Source: Amycolatopsis sp. WAC 01376 (GTDB lineage Bacteria; Actinomycetota; Actinomycetes; Mycobacteriales; Pseudonocardiaceae). From it: a stretch of 64,000 nucleotides of DNA. Below the pieces are notes generated by a model that saw nothing but the letters and a program-made list of their open reading frames with translations, was not told the origin of the DNA and ran no database searches. The position numbers and the translations under genes are program-made. Positions within the stretch are counted from its first letter, which is position 1. The number at the start of each line of letters is the position of its first letter. The stretch covers positions 1,178,001-1,242,000 of the forward strand of contig NZ_QHKL01000001.1 of NCBI RefSeq assembly GCF_003947415.1. Direction: 5' to 3'. This document shows positions 25,377 through 33,173 of this stretch, piece by piece.

Positions 25377-26845
25377 GACGACCTCCCGCTGAGCTCGTAG
25401 TCGCTCGGGTCGACCTTGCGGGTTTCGAGCCAGTAGCGCCAGGTGAACCCGGGCCAGATCGTCCGGTTGACGCCCTTCGCGTCGAGATACCAGCTCTTGC
25501 AACCGCCCTGGGTCCACACGCCCTTGACCAGTTTGTCCTGGATCTCGCGCTGGAACTTCTCCTGCACGCCGGCGCGGACGTCGAGCGCGGCGGCACCACG
25601 CGAATCGGCGAGTTCGATCGCGTCGACGACGTACCGCGCCTGCGACTCGATCATGAAGACCACGGAGTTGTGGCCCAGCGCGGTGTTCGGGCCGAGGAGG
25701 AAGAACAGGTTGGGGAAGCCGGAAACGGTGATGCCCTTGTGCGTGTGCATCCCCTCGGTGGCCCATTCCTTGGCGAGGTCGCGGCCGTCGACGCCGGTGA
25801 TGTCCAGGTATTCCAAGGCATCCGTGACCTTGAAGCCGGTGCCGTAGATGATCGCGTCGACCTCGTGCTCGACGCCGTTCCCGTCGACGACGCTGTGCGC
25901 CTTGACCTCGCGCACGCCTTCGGTGTTGACGTCCACATTGGACCGATTGATCGCCGGGTAGTAGTCGTTGGAGATCAGCACCCGCTTGCAGCCCATGGTG
26001 TAGTCCGGGGTGACCTTCTTGCGCAGCTTCGGATCCTTGATGGCCTTGCCGATGTGGCGCTTCGCGATCGCCTCGCCGGCCTTCATGATCGCGGGGTGGC
26101 CGTTGAAGCCGACGGCACGCACTTCGAGGAACCAGTAGAGCGCGTTGCGGTAAAGCCGTTGCACGCCGGGGATGCGGCGGAACGCGGTCTTGGCCCAAGC
26201 GGGCATGGCGTGGTCGGGCTTCGGCATGATCCACGGCGGCGTGCGCTGGAACAACGTCAGCTCGTCGACCTCGGGGGCGATCTTCGGGACGAACTGGATC
26301 GCGCTCGCGCCGGTGCCGACCACGGCGACCTTCTTGCCGCGCAGGTCGTACTCGTGGTTCCACTGCGCGGAATGCCAGGTCTGGCCCTTGAACTTCTCGA
26401 TCCCGGGCAGCTTGGGCACCTGCGGGATGTGCAGGCCGCCGACGCCCGAGACGACGAACTGAGCCTCGATGTCCTGGCCGGATTTGGTGTGGACGTGCCA
26501 GCGGCGCGCGGTGTCGTCCCAGGTGGCGCCGGTGAGCTCGACGCCGAACCGGATCTTGCTGCGCAGCCGATACTTGTCGGTGACATCCTTGAGGTACTGG
26601 AAGATCTCCGGGGCCGGCGAGAACGACCGCGACCAGTCCGGGTTCTGCTCGTACGAGAACGAGTACATGTGGGACTGCACGTCGCAGGCGCAGCCGGGGT
26701 ACGAGTTGTCGCGCCACGTACCGCCGACTTCGTCCGCCTTCTCCAGGATCACGTAGTCGGAGATCCCGGCCTTTTCGAGCTGGATGGCCTGGCCGAGCCC
26801 GGAGAAACCGGTGCCCACGATCACGACCTTGACTCGCTCGGTCAT
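25373..26845 (-). CDS. Flavin-containing monooxygenase, Baeyer-Villiger type
   Basis: The 490-residue protein has two dinucleotide-binding motifs (VVIVGTGFSGLGQAIQ at the N-terminus and VAVVGTGASAIQFV mid-protein). Between them lies FKGQTWHSAQW, the Baeyer-Villiger FxGxxxHxxxW fingerprint. It should insert oxygen into ketones, or hydroxylate, using NADPH and FAD. The ATG at 26845 starts MTERVKVV; the frame is open five codons upstream. It belongs to a cluster with an SDR, a PPOX protein, a metal-site protein and a ferredoxin reductase, which suggests stepwise breakdown of a hydrophobic alcohol or ketone. Confidence 0.88.
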   Translation of the reverse strand: MTERVKVVIVGTGFSGLGQAIQLEKAGISDYVILEKADEVGGTWRDNSYPGCACDVQSHMYSFSYEQNPDWSRSFSPAPEIFQYLKDVTDKYRLRSKIRFGVELTGATWDDTARRWHVHTKSGQDIEAQFVVSGVGGLHIPQVPKLPGIEKFKGQTWHSAQWNHEYDLRGKKVAVVGTGASAIQFVPKIAPEVDELTLFQRTPPWIMPKPDHAMPAWAKTAFRRIPGVQRLYRNALYWFLEVRAVGFNGHPAIMKAGEAIAKRHIGKAIKDPKLRKKVTPDYTMGCKRVLISNDYYPAINRSNVDVNTEGVREVKAHSVVDGNGVEHEVDAIIYGTGFKVTDALEYLDITGVDGRDLAKEWATEGMHTHKGITVSGFPNLFFLLGPNTALGHNSVVFMIESQARYVVDAIELADSRGAAALDVRAGVQEKFQREIQDKLVKGVWTQGGCKSWYLDAKGVNRTIWPGFTWRYWLETRKVDPSDYELSGRSS

Positions 26846-26892
26846 CTGGCAATCCTCCACTTCGAGGCGTTCGTGCCCAGATGACGTTACCT

Positions 26893-26909
26893 CAAGTAAC
26901 AGTTACTTG
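26893..26909. promoter_or_regulatory. Palindromic operator candidate upstream of the monooxygenase
   Basis: CAAGTAACAGTTACTTG is a perfect odd palindrome in the 81-base gap between the PPOX and monooxygenase genes. TTACTTG also occurs upstream of the SDR gene (reverse strand, near 28366), so one regulator may serve both. Confidence 0.6.
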
Positions 26910-26926
26910 CTAGTACTCCCTACCCG

Positions 26927-27400
26927 TCAGTATGTGCCGCCGAGCTTCGAGTGGTCCCAGCTCACGATCTTCGTCGGCCGGAAAATCAGCCCGATCCGCT
27001 TCGGGGCCTGCTTGCCGATGAAGTCCGCGAGCTCGTCCGGAACGGGATCGCCCGGCTTCGCGCCCGCGTACCGCTGCATGAGCTTGATGCCCATCTGGGT
27101 GACCGCGGCGGTATCGGTGATGACCTCGACGTCGGCTTCGAGGGAGATCCCGCGGAGCTTGTCGTAGCTTTCGCCGTCCTCGATGAGCACCGTGGCGCGC
27201 GGGTCGCGCTCCAGGTTCTTCGCCTTCTGGGACGAGCCATAAGTCCAGGTCGCGATGCCCGGCTCGTGCGGGTAGTACCAGAGCGGCGCGAGATGCGGGC
27301 GTCCGTTCGGGCCGATCGTCGCGACGTTGATGACCTTCTGCTCGTCGAGGTACGCGGTGAGCTCGTCGGGCGTCATGCGGATCTGGTCGCGACGGGACAT
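26927..27400 (-). CDS. PPOX-class F420-dependent enzyme
   Basis: The 157-residue split-barrel protein contains VINVATIGPNGRPHLAPLWY and KAKNLERDPRATVLIEDGES, the usual cofactor-binding strands. It is distinct from the copy at 15956. It starts six bases after the SDR stop on the same strand. A partner redox step on the substrate of the cluster is likely, but no substrate can be named. Confidence 0.83.
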   Translation of the reverse strand: MSRRDQIRMTPDELTAYLDEQKVINVATIGPNGRPHLAPLWYYPHEPGIATWTYGSSQKAKNLERDPRATVLIEDGESYDKLRGISLEADVEVITDTAAVTQMGIKLMQRYAGAKPGDPVPDELADFIGKQAPKRIGLIFRPTKIVSWDHSKLGGTY

Positions 27401-27406
27401 ACGTTG

Positions 27407-28297
27407 TCAGCCCTTCTTGGTTGCCGCCCGGCCTGCTTGACCGGTTATCGAAGATTCGTACGCGCCGCGCTGCTCGATGTCCACGAGTGCGGCCGCGTCC
27501 GCCTTCTTGATCCGGCTCTTCGCGCCGAGCTCGATGATCGGCGGCAGGAACGCGCGGATCAGCTTGAGCCCGCCGACCCAGCGCGGCACGTGCACGGTGC
27601 GGGCGCGTTTGTTGACCCCGGCCTGGAGGTGGTCGAGCGCGACGGACAGCGGGTAGGTCTTGCCGAGCAGGCCGGGCATGCCGGTGCGGAGCTTGCCGAA
27701 GACCGGGTGCTGGTCCGCGCTCTCGACGAGGTCGGTGCGGATCCAGGTCGGGTGCGCGACGCCGACCTTCACGCCGAGGTGCGCGACTTCGGCGCGGAAG
27801 CTGTTGCAGAACGCCTCGACGCCCGCCTTCGCGGCGGCGTAGTTGGCCATGCCGGGCGCGTGGGTGATCGCGGCCAGCGAGGAGATCGCGAGCAGGTAGC
27901 CCTTGCGGTCGAGGACATGCGGAAGGGTGACGCGGAAGGTGCGCCAGACGCCCAGGAGGTCGACTTCGATGACCTTCTCGAAGGCGGCCGGATCCACCGA
28001 CCGGACGAAACCGGAAGTCGCGATGCCGGCGTTCGCGATGACGATGTCGATGCCGCCGAAGTGCTCGACGACGCCGGCGGTGGCCCGCTCGAGGTCGTCC
28101 CAGCTGGTGACGTCGGCTTCCCAAGCGTGCGCGCTGGGGCCGATCTTGTCGGCGACCGCCTGCTGTTCCTTGGCTTCGATGCCGACCAGTGCGACCTTCG
28201 CGCCCTGCGCGGCCAGGCGTTCGGCGAGCCCCGCGCCGATGCCCCTGGCGGCGCCGGTGATCAGGACGACCTTGCCGTTCACGCTGTTCTTGGCCAC
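27407..28297 (-). CDS. Short-chain dehydrogenase (first gene of the monooxygenase cluster)
   Basis: The 296-residue classical SDR has TGAARGIGAGLAERLAAQGA, NAGIATSG, ISSLAAITHAPGMANYAAAK (catalytic Ser, Tyr and Lys), and a C-terminal extension of about 50 residues typical of mycobacterial SDRs. I chose the GTG at 28297 because GAGGAGG lies at ideal spacing. The frame is open 15 codons further. It probably oxidises an alcohol to the ketone used by the monooxygenase. Confidence 0.86.
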   Translation of the reverse strand: MAKNSVNGKVVLITGAARGIGAGLAERLAAQGAKVALVGIEAKEQQAVADKIGPSAHAWEADVTSWDDLERATAGVVEHFGGIDIVIANAGIATSGFVRSVDPAAFEKVIEVDLLGVWRTFRVTLPHVLDRKGYLLAISSLAAITHAPGMANYAAAKAGVEAFCNSFRAEVAHLGVKVGVAHPTWIRTDLVESADQHPVFGKLRTGMPGLLGKTYPLSVALDHLQAGVNKRARTVHVPRWVGGLKLIRAFLPPIIELGAKSRIKKADAAALVDIEQRGAYESSITGQAGRAATKKG

Positions 28298-28375
28298 GTT
28301 GCCTCCTCGTCCGAGCCCTAAGGCTTTCGGACGGTACCTCAACCTACCCGGAGTAAGCTACCCACAAGTAAGTAC

Positions 28376-28438
28376 GCATTCAGTCCTCTCGATGCGGTAG
28401 TTCGTGGTGCCAACTACCGCATCGAGAGGACTAAATGC
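28376..28438. repeat. Family A palindromic repeat (complete)
   Basis: Arms GCATTCAGTCCTCTCGATGC and GCATCGAGAGGACTAAATGC surround a spacer with TAGTTCGTGGTGCCAACTA, which extends the stem. It lies eight bases before the stop of the aldo/keto reductase gene, transcribed toward it. Confidence 0.85.
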
Positions 28439-28445
28439 GGGGTTG

Positions 28446-29357
28446 TCAGCGCGAGGCGGTGGTGAGGGCGTCGACCTCGGCAGGGGTGAGGTCCAGGTCG
28501 ACGGCGGGCAGGAGATCGTTCAGCTGCTCGACCGAGCGGGCGCTCGCGATGGGCGCGGTGACGGTCGGCCGGGCGAACAGCCACGCGAGCGAGACGGCCG
28601 CGACCGAGACGCCGCGAGCGGCCGCGATCTCGTCGAGCGCCGAGAGCACTCGCTCACCGCGTTCGTCCAAATAGGACGAAGCGCGGGCGGCACGCGGACT
28701 GTCGCCGAGATCGTCCTTCGACCGGTACTTCCCGGCGAGAAAACCCTTGGCCAGCGAGAAATACGGCAGGGCGGCGAGGTTCTCGCGTTCGACCGTCGGC
28801 GCCAGGTCCCGCTCGTAGTCCCGCTCGACGAGGTTGTAGTGCGGTTGCAGCGCGACGTACTTCGCCAGCCCCTCACGGTCCGAAATGGACAGTGACTCGC
28901 TCAGCCGTTCCGCCGAGTAGTTCGACGCCGCGACGTAGCGGACCTTGCCCGCGCGCACGAGCGCGTCGAAGGCGCGCAGCGTCTCCTCGATCGGGGTCTC
29001 CGGATCGTCGATGTGCGCGTAGTAGAGGTCGATGTGGTCGGTACGGAGCCGGCGCAGCGAGTCTTCGGCCGCCGCCGCGATGTTCGCCGCCGACAGTCCC
29101 TTCCGCTCGTCCCACATGCCGGTCTTGGTCGCGATGACGACGTCGTCACGGCGGCCGCGGCGGGCCAGCCAGTCGCCGATGATCGTCTCGGAGCCGCCCT
29201 TGGAGTACAGGTCGGCGGTGTCGATGAAGTTGCCGCCCGCCGCCGTGTAGGCGTCGAGGACGGCGAAGGACTGCTCCTGGTCCGCGGTCCAGCCGAAAAC
29301 GTTCCCGCCCAGGTTGATCCCCCGGACGTCGAGGTCGGTGTTGCCGAGTTTCGCCAT
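28446..29357 (-). CDS. Aldo/keto reductase
   Basis: The 303-residue TIM-barrel protein has NFIDTADLYSKGGSE (catalytic Asp and Tyr), VVIATKTG (Lys) and IDLYYAHIDDPETPIEETL (His). It resembles NADPH-dependent reductases of the YajO/AKR11 type. It is divergent from the LLM oxidoreductase with about 50 bases between. Substrate unknown. Confidence 0.87.
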   Translation of the reverse strand: MAKLGNTDLDVRGINLGGNVFGWTADQEQSFAVLDAYTAAGGNFIDTADLYSKGGSETIIGDWLARRGRRDDVVIATKTGMWDERKGLSAANIAAAAEDSLRRLRTDHIDLYYAHIDDPETPIEETLRAFDALVRAGKVRYVAASNYSAERLSESLSISDREGLAKYVALQPHYNLVERDYERDLAPTVERENLAALPYFSLAKGFLAGKYRSKDDLGDSPRAARASSYLDERGERVLSALDEIAAARGVSVAAVSLAWLFARPTVTAPIASARSVEQLNDLLPAVDLDLTPAEVDALTTASR

Positions 29358-29407
29358 ACCCCGAACTTAAGGGAAGACATCGGCCGTCCGCGGCGTTGGC
29401 CCGGTAC

Positions 29408-30229
29408 ATGGGAATCGAACTCGGCCGGATCGGCATCTGGCAGCACGAATCCGTTTTCACCCCGGGCCTGGCCCGTGAGCTGGAGAAACTCGGCTACGGC
29501 ACGATCTGGCTCGGCGGCTCGCCGTCGGGTGACCTCGCGAAGGCGGAGGAAATCCTCGACGCGACGGAGACGATCAAGGTGGCCACCGGCATCGTCAACA
29601 TCTGGAAGGACGACGCCGCCACGGTCGCCGAGTCGTACCAGCGCATCGCCGCGAAGCACCCGGACCGGTTCTTGCTCGGTGTCGGCGCCGGGCACCGGGA
29701 GCACACCGCCGAGTTCAAGAAGCCGTACGCCGCGCTGGTCGAGTACCTCGACGCGCTCGACGCCGCCGGAGTGCCCGTCGAGGGCCGCGCGCTGGCCGCC
29801 CTCGGCCCGAAGGTGATCAAACTCGCAGGAGACCGCACAGCGGGAGCCCACCCGTACCTGATGACCCCCGAGCACACCCGCCAGGCGCGCGAGATCCTCG
29901 GCGAAGGACCGCTGCTCGCACCCGAACAGAAAGTCGTCCTCGAAACCGACCCGGCGAAGGCCCGCGAGATCGGGCGGGGCACCGTCAAGTTCTACCTCGG
30001 CCTCGTCAACTACACGAACTCCCTGCGGAAACTCGGTTTCACCGATGAGGACCTGGCAGGCGAGGGCAGCGACAAGCTGGTCGACGCGCTGGCCGTCCAC
30101 GGCGACGCCGAGACGGTCGCCCGCGGCGTCACCGCGCATCTCGAAGCCGGGGCGGACCACGTCAACATCCAGGTACTGAACCAGGACCCCCTGCCGGTCT
30201 ACCGGGCGCTCGCCGGCGTCCTCCTCTGA
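29408..30229 (+). CDS. LLM-class F420-dependent oxidoreductase (TIGR03620-like)
   Basis: The 273-residue luciferase-like TIM barrel contains ELEKLGYGTIWLGGSPSGDL, VATGIVNIWKDDA, FLLGVGAGHREHTAEFKKPY and a C-terminal HLEAGADHVNIQVL. Actinobacterial members bind F420 rather than FMN. The ATG at 29408 is chosen over a TTG four codons upstream. The substrate is unknown. Confidence 0.85.
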   Translation: MGIELGRIGIWQHESVFTPGLARELEKLGYGTIWLGGSPSGDLAKAEEILDATETIKVATGIVNIWKDDAATVAESYQRIAAKHPDRFLLGVGAGHREHTAEFKKPYAALVEYLDALDAAGVPVEGRALAALGPKVIKLAGDRTAGAHPYLMTPEHTRQAREILGEGPLLAPEQKVVLETDPAKAREIGRGTVKFYLGLVNYTNSLRKLGFTDEDLAGEGSDKLVDALAVHGDAETVARGVTAHLEAGADHVNIQVLNQDPLPVYRALAGVLL

Positions 30230-30312
30230 CGCGACGGCTGTAGGCACCTCCCGGCCGACCTCGTACGATGCGGCCGAGAGGTGCACCAGCCTGCTTCGAG
30301 GAGGAGTAAACG

Positions 30313-31341
30313 ATGCCCATCGCCACCCCCGAGGTCTACGCGGAGATGCTCGACCGGGCGAAGGCGAACGAATTCGCCTACCCGGCCATCAACGTGACCT
30401 CGTCGGAGACCCTGAACGCCGCCATCCGCGGGTTCGCCGAGGCGGAGAGCGACGGGATCATCCAGTTCTCCACCGGCGGCGCTGAGTTCGCGTCCGGCCA
30501 GAAGGTCAAGGACATGGTGACCGGTTCGGTCGCGCTCGCCGAGTTCGCCCAGGTCGTCGCCGCCAAGTACGACGTGAACGTCGCGCTGCACACCGACCAC
30601 TGCCCGAAGGACAAGCTCGACGGCTTCGTCCGCCCGCTGATCGAGATCTCGGCGGAGCGCGTCAAGAACGGTCAGCACCCGCTGTTCCAGAGCCACATGT
30701 GGGACGGCTCCGCGATCGACCTCGACGAGAACCTCGAGATCGCGCAGGAACTGCTCGCCAAGGCCGCGGCCGCGAACATCATCCTCGAGGTCGAGATCGG
30801 CGTCGTCGGCGGCGAGGAAGACGGCGTCGAAGCCGAGATCAACGAGAAGCTGTACACCGCCGAGGGCGACTTCCTGAAGACGATCGACGCGCTCGGCTCC
30901 GGCGAGAACGGCCGCTACCTGCTGGCCGCGACCTTCGGCAACGTGCACGGCGTCTACAAGCCCGGCAACGTGAAGCTGCGCCCGGACGTGCTCAAGGGCG
31001 GCCAGGAGGCGGCCTCGAAGAAGCTCGGCCTCCCGGCCGGTTCGAAGCCGTTCGAGCTGGTCTTCCACGGCGGTTCCGGCTCGCTGCCGGAGGAGATCCG
31101 CGAGGCGGTGTCGTACGGCGTCGTGAAGATGAACGTCGACACCGACACGCAGTACGCCTTCACCCGGCCCATCGCGGACCACTTCTTCAAGAACTACGAC
31201 GGCGTCCTGAAGATCGACGGCGAGGTCGGCAACAAGAAGGTCTACGACCCGCGTAGCTACCTGAAGGCCGCCGAGGCCGGTATGGCCGCGCGCATCGTCG
31301 AGGCCGCTCAGTCGCTGGGTTCCGCCGGCAAGAAGCTCTGA
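30313..31341 (+). CDS. fbaA: Class II fructose-bisphosphate aldolase
   Basis: The 342-residue zinc-dependent aldolase contains VALHTDHCPKDK (zinc-binding His and catalytic Asp), LEVEIGVVGGEEDGVE, ATFGNVHGVYKPGNVKL and VFHGGSGS, all class II features. It cleaves fructose-1,6-bisphosphate in glycolysis and acts in reverse in gluconeogenesis. GAGGAG precedes the ATG at 30313. It is the last clear chromosomal gene before the prophage, and its 3' end lies eight bases from a family A half-element. Confidence 0.93.
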   Translation: MPIATPEVYAEMLDRAKANEFAYPAINVTSSETLNAAIRGFAEAESDGIIQFSTGGAEFASGQKVKDMVTGSVALAEFAQVVAAKYDVNVALHTDHCPKDKLDGFVRPLIEISAERVKNGQHPLFQSHMWDGSAIDLDENLEIAQELLAKAAAANIILEVEIGVVGGEEDGVEAEINEKLYTAEGDFLKTIDALGSGENGRYLLAATFGNVHGVYKPGNVKLRPDVLKGGQEAASKKLGLPAGSKPFELVFHGGSGSLPEEIREAVSYGVVKMNVDTDTQYAFTRPIADHFFKNYDGVLKIDGEVGNKKVYDPRSYLKAAEAGMAARIVEAAQSLGSAGKKL

Positions 31342-31348
31342 CCAGTAC

Positions 31349-31368
31349 GCATTTAGTCCTCTAAATGC
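31349..31368. repeat. Family A half-element after fbaA
   Basis: GCATTTAG and CTAAATGC make a perfect eight-base stem around TCCT, eight bases after the fbaA stop. AGTAC flanks the hairpin on both sides. Confidence 0.7.
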
Positions 31369-31529
31369 GGAAGTACGTGAAGGCCCCCTTCTGTAATGGC
31401 CGGTTTCTGACCTGCGCAAACGCGCCGGGAGGGGCGTTGACCAGCGAAAACCGACCCTGTTAGTACCGGTCGCTACCGGCCCTTATCGATGCTCCTGTGT
31501 ACCCAGCGTGTACCGGTACGCAAGCCGTT

Positions 31530-31557
31530 GGCCCCCACCTTTGCCCAGGTGGGGGCC
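31530..31557. terminator. Strong bidirectional hairpin terminator
   Basis: GGCCCCCACCT pairs exactly with AGGTGGGGGCC around TTGCCC. It lies 15 bases beyond the stop of the leftward gene at 31572 and can also stop rightward readthrough from fbaA. Confidence 0.8.
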
Positions 31558-31571
31558 TTCTGCTGTGCAGG

Positions 31572-31862
31572 TCACGGGGCGCGGGTCTCACGCGGGCTCA
31601 GGGCGTCCGAGACGACCCATTGAGACCGAGAGTCACTTTCCATCGCGAAGACGACCCATCCGACCCAATGGCCCGTCGTGGTAGCTCTCCACATGCCCAA
31701 CAGGCCGGGCACCTTGGCAGTCAGGTCGAGCCCGTCCGACACGACGGAGGCGGTTTCCGCGACCGGATAGACCACGCTGAGATCAACCCAGACGGGCCGC
31801 GACGGGCGGACCATGTGCAGGTACGGCGTCCTTGGTGACGCCGTGTCTCCCGTGTCGAGCAT
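31572..31862 (-). CDS. Small hypothetical protein downstream of the immunity gene
   Basis: The 96-residue protein (from the ATG at 31862; a GTG five codons earlier is possible) contains YLHMVRPSRPVWVDLSVVYP and a tryptophan-rich C-terminal half. I recognise no family. It follows the Imm1 gene by 54 bases on the same strand, so it may belong to the toxin-immunity operon, perhaps as a second immunity or accessory protein. That is inference from position only. Confidence 0.55.
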   Translation of the reverse strand: MLDTGDTASPRTPYLHMVRPSRPVWVDLSVVYPVAETASVVSDGLDLTAKVPGLLGMWRATTTGHWVGWVVFAMESDSRSQWVVSDALSPRETRAP

Positions 31863-31916
31863 GAGCCGATTATGCACCAGGGTCGAACGCCTGTTCGCCC
31901 CGAAAGAAGCAAAGCT

Positions 31917-32330
31917 CTAGAGCGGGCCGTCTTGCTCTGTCCAGTTCACGCCGGAGGGTCGTTGCCCGCCGGAGGTCAGGAAGTCGTGGGCGGCCTTCCG
32001 GGCGACGTTTGCGGGGATTTCCGCGTCGTCCGGGTACTCCCGAGGGTTGTTCATGAAGTAGTAGAGAACTTCGCCGTGTTCCGGCAGCGAGAAGGTCCCG
32101 CCTTTCGAGTGCGCTCCGTTCGGTGCGTCGTCGCCCACGTACCTCAGACTTGCCCGTTCGCCGTGTAGGCCGATCTCAAGCCACGATTTCTCCGGGTCGC
32201 CGTCCGTGTACAGCTCAGCGAGCGTCGGCCCGTTCATGGCCGCCACGGCGTCTAGAACGCGGTCGAGATCGGCCGCAGTGGTGACCGTGGTCGCTCCGGT
32301 CGCGTTGCCGTCGTACCAAGCTTCGATCAT
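31917..32330 (-). CDS. Imm1-family immunity protein
   Basis: The 137-residue protein matches the Imm1 pattern of actinobacteria: it starts MIEAWYDG, has a LYTDGDPEKSWLEIGLHG strand region, a GTFSLPEHGEVLYYFMNNP segment and a terminal ARKAAHDFLTSGGQRPSGVNW. Imm1 proteins neutralise deaminase toxins of polymorphic toxin systems. The start overlaps the deaminase stop (ATGA), so antidote and toxin are translated together. Confidence 0.83.
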   Translation of the reverse strand: MIEAWYDGNATGATTVTTAADLDRVLDAVAAMNGPTLAELYTDGDPEKSWLEIGLHGERASLRYVGDDAPNGAHSKGGTFSLPEHGEVLYYFMNNPREYPDDAEIPANVARKAAHDFLTSGGQRPSGVNWTEQDGPL

Positions 32331-33115
32331 GGCTTCTTTCTCTGTCCGAGGTAGGTCGTCCCGATCGGGGTTCCGTCCGGTGTGGTCCCGTACACGGTGA
32401 GCGCGCTTCCTTGAGGAAGGATCTTAGGGACCAACGTCTCACAGCCGAAGGGGCCTTTGCAGACTTCGTTGTTGACGGCGACGGTTGCGCTGGTGATGCC
32501 CTTGTTCTGCATGTGAACGGCTAGTTTCACCTCGACATCGGCCGTTGTGGAAGGCATCCGCCGGGCGCCCTGGTCCTTGAAGAACTGGACGGCTGCGGCT
32601 TCCATGTCATCACGGCCGCTCACGATGTGCCCGGCGTCCCCTTCGCCTGAGTCCGTGACCCACTGCCCGTGTGTCTTCTGCCCTTCTCCACGGTCGACAC
32701 GCGGCGGAAGGTCTCGTTTCAGCTCGTCCACGCGGTCTTGTGAAATCGGGTCAGGCTTCGTTGGCGTGGTTGTGGTGTGCACCCCATGCCGGCCGCGGGG
32801 CCGATCTTCACGCCTCGCCCCTGTGACCTCGGTGTTTTCCGGTGCCGCAGACGCGCCGATGCTGTCCCGATACGCCGATATCTTCGCCTTCACAGCCTCA
32901 AAGTGGCTGATGGCCTGCTCTGCGGTCTGCTTTAGCTCGTCGTACCGCCCTGGTAGGGCGCCCATCTCCTGGTCGGTGGTGCCGTAGACCGCTTCACCGA
33001 GTTGCAAGGCAGACTCTTCGAAGCCTCCGGCGGCCTGCCGCATGGCCTGCCCTGCCTGCTCAAGGGAGGTGACGGCGGCGCCGAGAGCTGCGGCTACCGC
33101 CTCAAACTCGCTCAC
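32327..33115 (-). CDS. WXG100-like/deaminase fusion, SCP1.201 (DddA-like) deaminase toxin candidate
   Basis: The 262-residue protein starts at GTG. Residues 1-88 are a helical segment like WXG100/LXG-type export domains (SLEQAGQAMRQAAGGFEESA). Residues 100-145 are a basic linker that includes a copy of the phage palindrome (GRHGVHTTTT). Residues about 148-262 resemble SCP1.201-like deaminases: HIVSGRDDMEAAAVQFFKDQ, DVEVKLAVHMQNKGI, VNNEVCKGPFGCETLVPKIL and LTVYGT. C219 and C224 are probable zinc ligands and E195 the proton shuttle. The first ligand, usually His in HVE, is Asp193 here, so activity is open. DddA relatives deaminate cytosine in DNA. Secretion would need an ESX system, and none is visible in the window. 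Confidence 0.75.
   Translation of the reverse strand: MSEFEAVAAALGAAVTSLEQAGQAMRQAAGGFEESALQLGEAVYGTTDQEMGALPGRYDELKQTAEQAISHFEAVKAKISAYRDSIGASAAPENTEVTGARREDRPRGRHGVHTTTTPTKPDPISQDRVDELKRDLPPRVDRGEGQKTHGQWVTDSGEGDAGHIVSGRDDMEAAAVQFFKDQGARRMPSTTADVEVKLAVHMQNKGITSATVAVNNEVCKGPFGCETLVPKILPQGSALTVYGTTPDGTPIGTTYLGQRKKP
32770..32802. repeat. Phage palindrome unit inside the deaminase gene (single site)
   Basis: TTGTGGTGTGCACCCCAT is followed by the GC-rich spacer GCCGGCCGCGGGGCC found in the intergenic units. It lies in the linker-coding part of the toxin gene. Confidence 0.65.
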
Positions 33116-33173
33116 GCTGCATCCCCTGTCTCCCCGTGCCGTGGATCATGACACGGGGTCCGACAAGGAGCGT

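Larger units (their letters stand above)
31342..31571. other. Chromosome-prophage transition, no gene
   Basis: About 230 bases hold a family A half-element, a small hairpin GAAGGCCCCCTTC near 31380, GTACC/GGTAC-rich dyads near 31465-31520 and a strong terminator at 31530-31557. An attachment site would fit here, because host-type genes and repeats end and phage-type genes begin. No tRNA is present and no duplicated att core can be recognised without the other end. Confidence 0.4.

Noticed and set aside
31465..31525. Attachment core called from GTACCGG dyads
   Set aside because: Without the opposite junction, no shared core can be shown. It is kept only as a possibility in the boundary finding.
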